DNA from: Halobacteriales archaeon QS_9_70_65
Lineage (GTDB): Archaea; Halobacteriota; Halobacteria; Halobacteriales; Haloarculaceae
DNA: 6,192 nt
Direction: 5' to 3'
Assembly: GCA_003023535.1 (NCBI GenBank)
Contig: PXSC01000163.1
Coordinates: forward strand, 1 to 6,192
Below the pieces are notes generated by a model that saw only the letters and a list, made by a program, of their open reading frames with translations, was not told where the DNA came from and did no database searches. The position numbers were made by a program, and so were the translations under genes. Numbering within the stretch: the first letter of the stretch is position 1; every line of letters starts with the position of its first letter. This document shows positions 4,909 to 6,192 of this stretch, in pieces.

Positions 4909-5678
4909 CAGGGGATCGTCACGTCGTGCCGGAGCGTTCCGACGCCCTCGACGGTCACCGCGACGGAATCGCCGTCGGACAGCGAGCCGACGCCGGCCGG
5001 CGTCCCCGTCGAGACGACGTCGCCCGGCTCCAGGGTCACGTAGGAGGTGATCTCCGCGGGCAGCTCCGGCACCGAGAAGATGAACTCCGACCGCGAGGAG
5101 TCCTGCCGGAGGTCGCCGTTGACGCGACAGCGGACGGCGGCGTCGGCCGGCACCTCGTCGGGAGAGGCGACGACGGGGCCGATCGGCGCGGCCCCGTCGA
5201 AGGCCTTCCCACGGACCCAGTTGGTCTCGACGCGCTGGTCGTCGCGGTTCGAGAGGTCGTCCACGCAGGTGTAGCCCGCGACGACCGACGTCGCCTCGGC
5301 GGCGTCGACGTCCCGGCAGCGCTCGCCGACGACGACCCCGAGTTCGGCCTCGTAGTCGAGCCGCTCCTTTCCAGCCGGCAGCTCGACCGTCGCGCCGTGG
5401 CTCGCGAGCGCGTTCGGCGGTTTGAGGAACAAAAGCGGCCGGTCCGGAAGCTCTTCGTCCTGTTCGGCGGCGTGGTCGGCGTAGTTCAGCCCCACGCAGA
5501 CGATCTTCGAGGGGACGGTCGGCGGCAGCACGTCGACGTCGGCGGCGGCGTACCGCTCCGACGCGACGGTGTACCGGCGGCCGTCGACCGGGTAGGCCCG
5601 TATCTCGGCGCCGTCCTCGCCGGTCCACTCCCCGCCGCGGACGTCGCCGTTCGGGTCGCGGAAGCGCACGAATCGCAT
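4908..5678 (-). CDS. Fumarylacetoacetate hydrolase (FAH) family protein
   Basis: The product has 256 residues and the standard single FAH domain after a short N-terminal domain. FAH enzymes use a divalent metal to cleave or isomerise 2-oxo or 2,4-dioxo acids (acylpyruvases, oxaloacetate decarboxylases, hydroxyhepta-diene-dioate isomerases). Visible signatures are VGLNYADHAAE at 62-72, RPLLFLKPPNAL at 80-91, DYEAELGVVVG at 108-118 (metal ligands Glu 110 and Glu 112), GYTCVDDLSNRD at 135-146 (metal ligand Asp 141), RGKAFDGAAPIGP at 156-168 and GDVVSTGTPAGVG at 219-231. All the expected active-site residues appear present. The substrate cannot be read from sequence. The start ATG at 5676-5678 gives MRFVRFRDPNGDV, typical for the family. 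It lies 23 nt after the GNAT stop and shares its stop with the start of the small four-cysteine gene, suggesting a three-gene operon. Confidence 0.93.
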   Translation of the reverse strand: MRFVRFRDPNGDVRGGEWTGEDGAEIRAYPVDGRRYTVASERYAAADVDVLPPTVPSKIVCVGLNYADHAAEQDEELPDRPLLFLKPPNALASHGATVELPAGKERLDYEAELGVVVGERCRDVDAAEATSVVAGYTCVDDLSNRDDQRVETNWVRGKAFDGAAPIGPVVASPDEVPADAAVRCRVNGDLRQDSSRSEFIFSVPELPAEITSYVTLEPGDVVSTGTPAGVGSLSDGDSVAVTVEGVGTLRHDVTIP

Positions 5679-5701
5679 ACCGCCCCGTGCGGCCGGCCCG
5701 G

Positions 5702-5709
5702 TCAAAAGC
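5702..5709 (-). promoter_or_regulatory. Possible internal TATA-like box for the FAH gene, overlapping the GNAT stop
   Basis: The minus strand reads GCTTTTGA, centred about 27 nt before the FAH ATG. The same bases encode the last residues of the GNAT protein and its TGA. The spacing matches the other leaderless promoters here, so the FAH gene may have its own start of transcription besides read-through from the GNAT gene. Coding constraint could explain the bases equally well. Confidence 0.35.
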
Positions 5710-6148
5710 ATTCGTCTCGCTCCGACAGCCCCTTCCGCATCTCGCGGTGGGGGATGCCGGCGTCCTCGAAGACGCCGCTCGTCGTCGCGTAGCCGAGTTG
5801 CTCGTAGAAGCCGACGACCGGCACCTGGGCGTTGAGGACGATCGTCTCGTAACCGGCGTCGACGGCGTGGGCCTCGACGGCCGCCATCAGCCGCCGGCCG
5901 ATTCCCCGGCCCCGCTCGTCGGACAGGACCGCCACGCGCTCGGCCTTCGCCGTCGTCTCGTCGCCCTCCCGGAGCCGCGCGGTCCCGACCGGTCGGCCGT
6001 CGTCGTAAGCGACGAACTGCATCGCCGCCTCGTCGTTGCCGTCTAACTCCAGCTCCTCGGGGACGTCCTGCTCCTCGATGAACACCGCCCGCCGGACGCC
6101 GAAGGCGTCGGCCATCCCCGCCTCGTCGTCGACCCGTCGGACGTCCAT
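5702..6148 (-). CDS. GNAT-family N-acetyltransferase (YjcF/ElaA-like)
   Basis: The 148-residue protein has the GNAT fold signatures in order: RRAVFIEEQDVPEELELDGND at about 19-39 (the EQ-V-E-D pattern of the YjcF/ElaA-type group), GTARLR at 55-60, the strand KAERVAVLSDERGRGIGRRLM at 68-88 containing the acetyl-CoA pyrophosphate loop RGRGIG (79-84), LNAQ at 105-108, FYEQLGY at 114-120 (Tyr 115 is a usual general-acid position) and GIPHREM at 131-137. It transfers an acetyl group from acetyl-CoA to an unknown amine. The start ATG at 6146-6148 gives MDVRRVDDEAGMADAF and has a TATA-like patch about 27 nt before it. It is the first gene of the leftward GNAT - FAH - small protein group. The C-terminus is complete. 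Confidence 0.92.
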   Translation of the reverse strand: MDVRRVDDEAGMADAFGVRRAVFIEEQDVPEELELDGNDEAAMQFVAYDDGRPVGTARLREGDETTAKAERVAVLSDERGRGIGRRLMAAVEAHAVDAGYETIVLNAQVPVVGFYEQLGYATTSGVFEDAGIPHREMRKGLSERDECF

Positions 6149-6172
6149 GCGGGCCGGTAGGCGACGGCGACC

Positions 6173-6178
6173 ACATAA
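6173..6178 (-). promoter_or_regulatory. TATA-like box of the GNAT gene
   Basis: The minus strand reads GTTATGTG, centred about 27 nt before the GNAT ATG in GC-rich surroundings, as expected for a leaderless haloarchaeal promoter. No Shine-Dalgarno is seen before the ATG. The window ends 14 bases further, so upstream promoter elements cannot be fully judged. Confidence 0.5.
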
Positions 6179-6192
6179 CCCGCGCGGTCGGC

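Overview
The window is about 6.2 kb of very GC-rich DNA. The predicted proteins are rich in Asp and Glu, codons end mostly in G or C, and five of the six intact genes whose starts lie in the window have a TATA-like AT-rich patch about 24 to 29 nt before the ATG. This points to a haloarchaeon (class Halobacteria) using mostly leaderless transcripts. The genus cannot be read from the sequence; the base composition and protein style would fit Haloarcula and its relatives.

Layout from left to right: the last 80 codons of a plus-strand gene ending in a PEP-utilising mobile domain (probably pyruvate kinase); a gene-free block holding copy A of an intergenic repeat; a broken minus-strand nnr gene (NAD(P)H-hydrate epimerase/dehydratase) with two internal deletions, one in frame and one out of frame; about 450 bp of very GC-rich gene-free DNA with strong stem-loops; a plus-strand two-domain RsmC-like methyltransferase led by a good Shine-Dalgarno; a convergent minus-strand acylphosphatase; a gene-free block of about 440 bp holding copy B of the repeat, inverted relative to A; a plus-strand four-helix CopD-like membrane protein; a 24-bp tandem repeat between convergent genes; and a minus-strand operon read right to left: GNAT acetyltransferase, FAH-family enzyme, 66-aa four-cysteine protein.

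The most notable non-coding structure is the inverted repeat pair A/B, about 3.5 kb apart. It brackets the broken nnr, the methyltransferase and the acylphosphatase. Its core is four hairpins in a row, each with a three-base loop, separated by exactly six bases each time, in both copies. One stem has a compensatory base-pair change between copies.

Functionally this is a housekeeping neighbourhood rather than an obvious defence or mobile island: glycolysis (pyk end), metabolite repair (nnr, acyP), rRNA modification (RsmC-like) and a small catabolic or metabolite-cleaving operon (FAH). The points worth a second look are the doubly deleted nnr, the evenly spaced hairpin repeat, and the structured DNA upstream of the methyltransferase.
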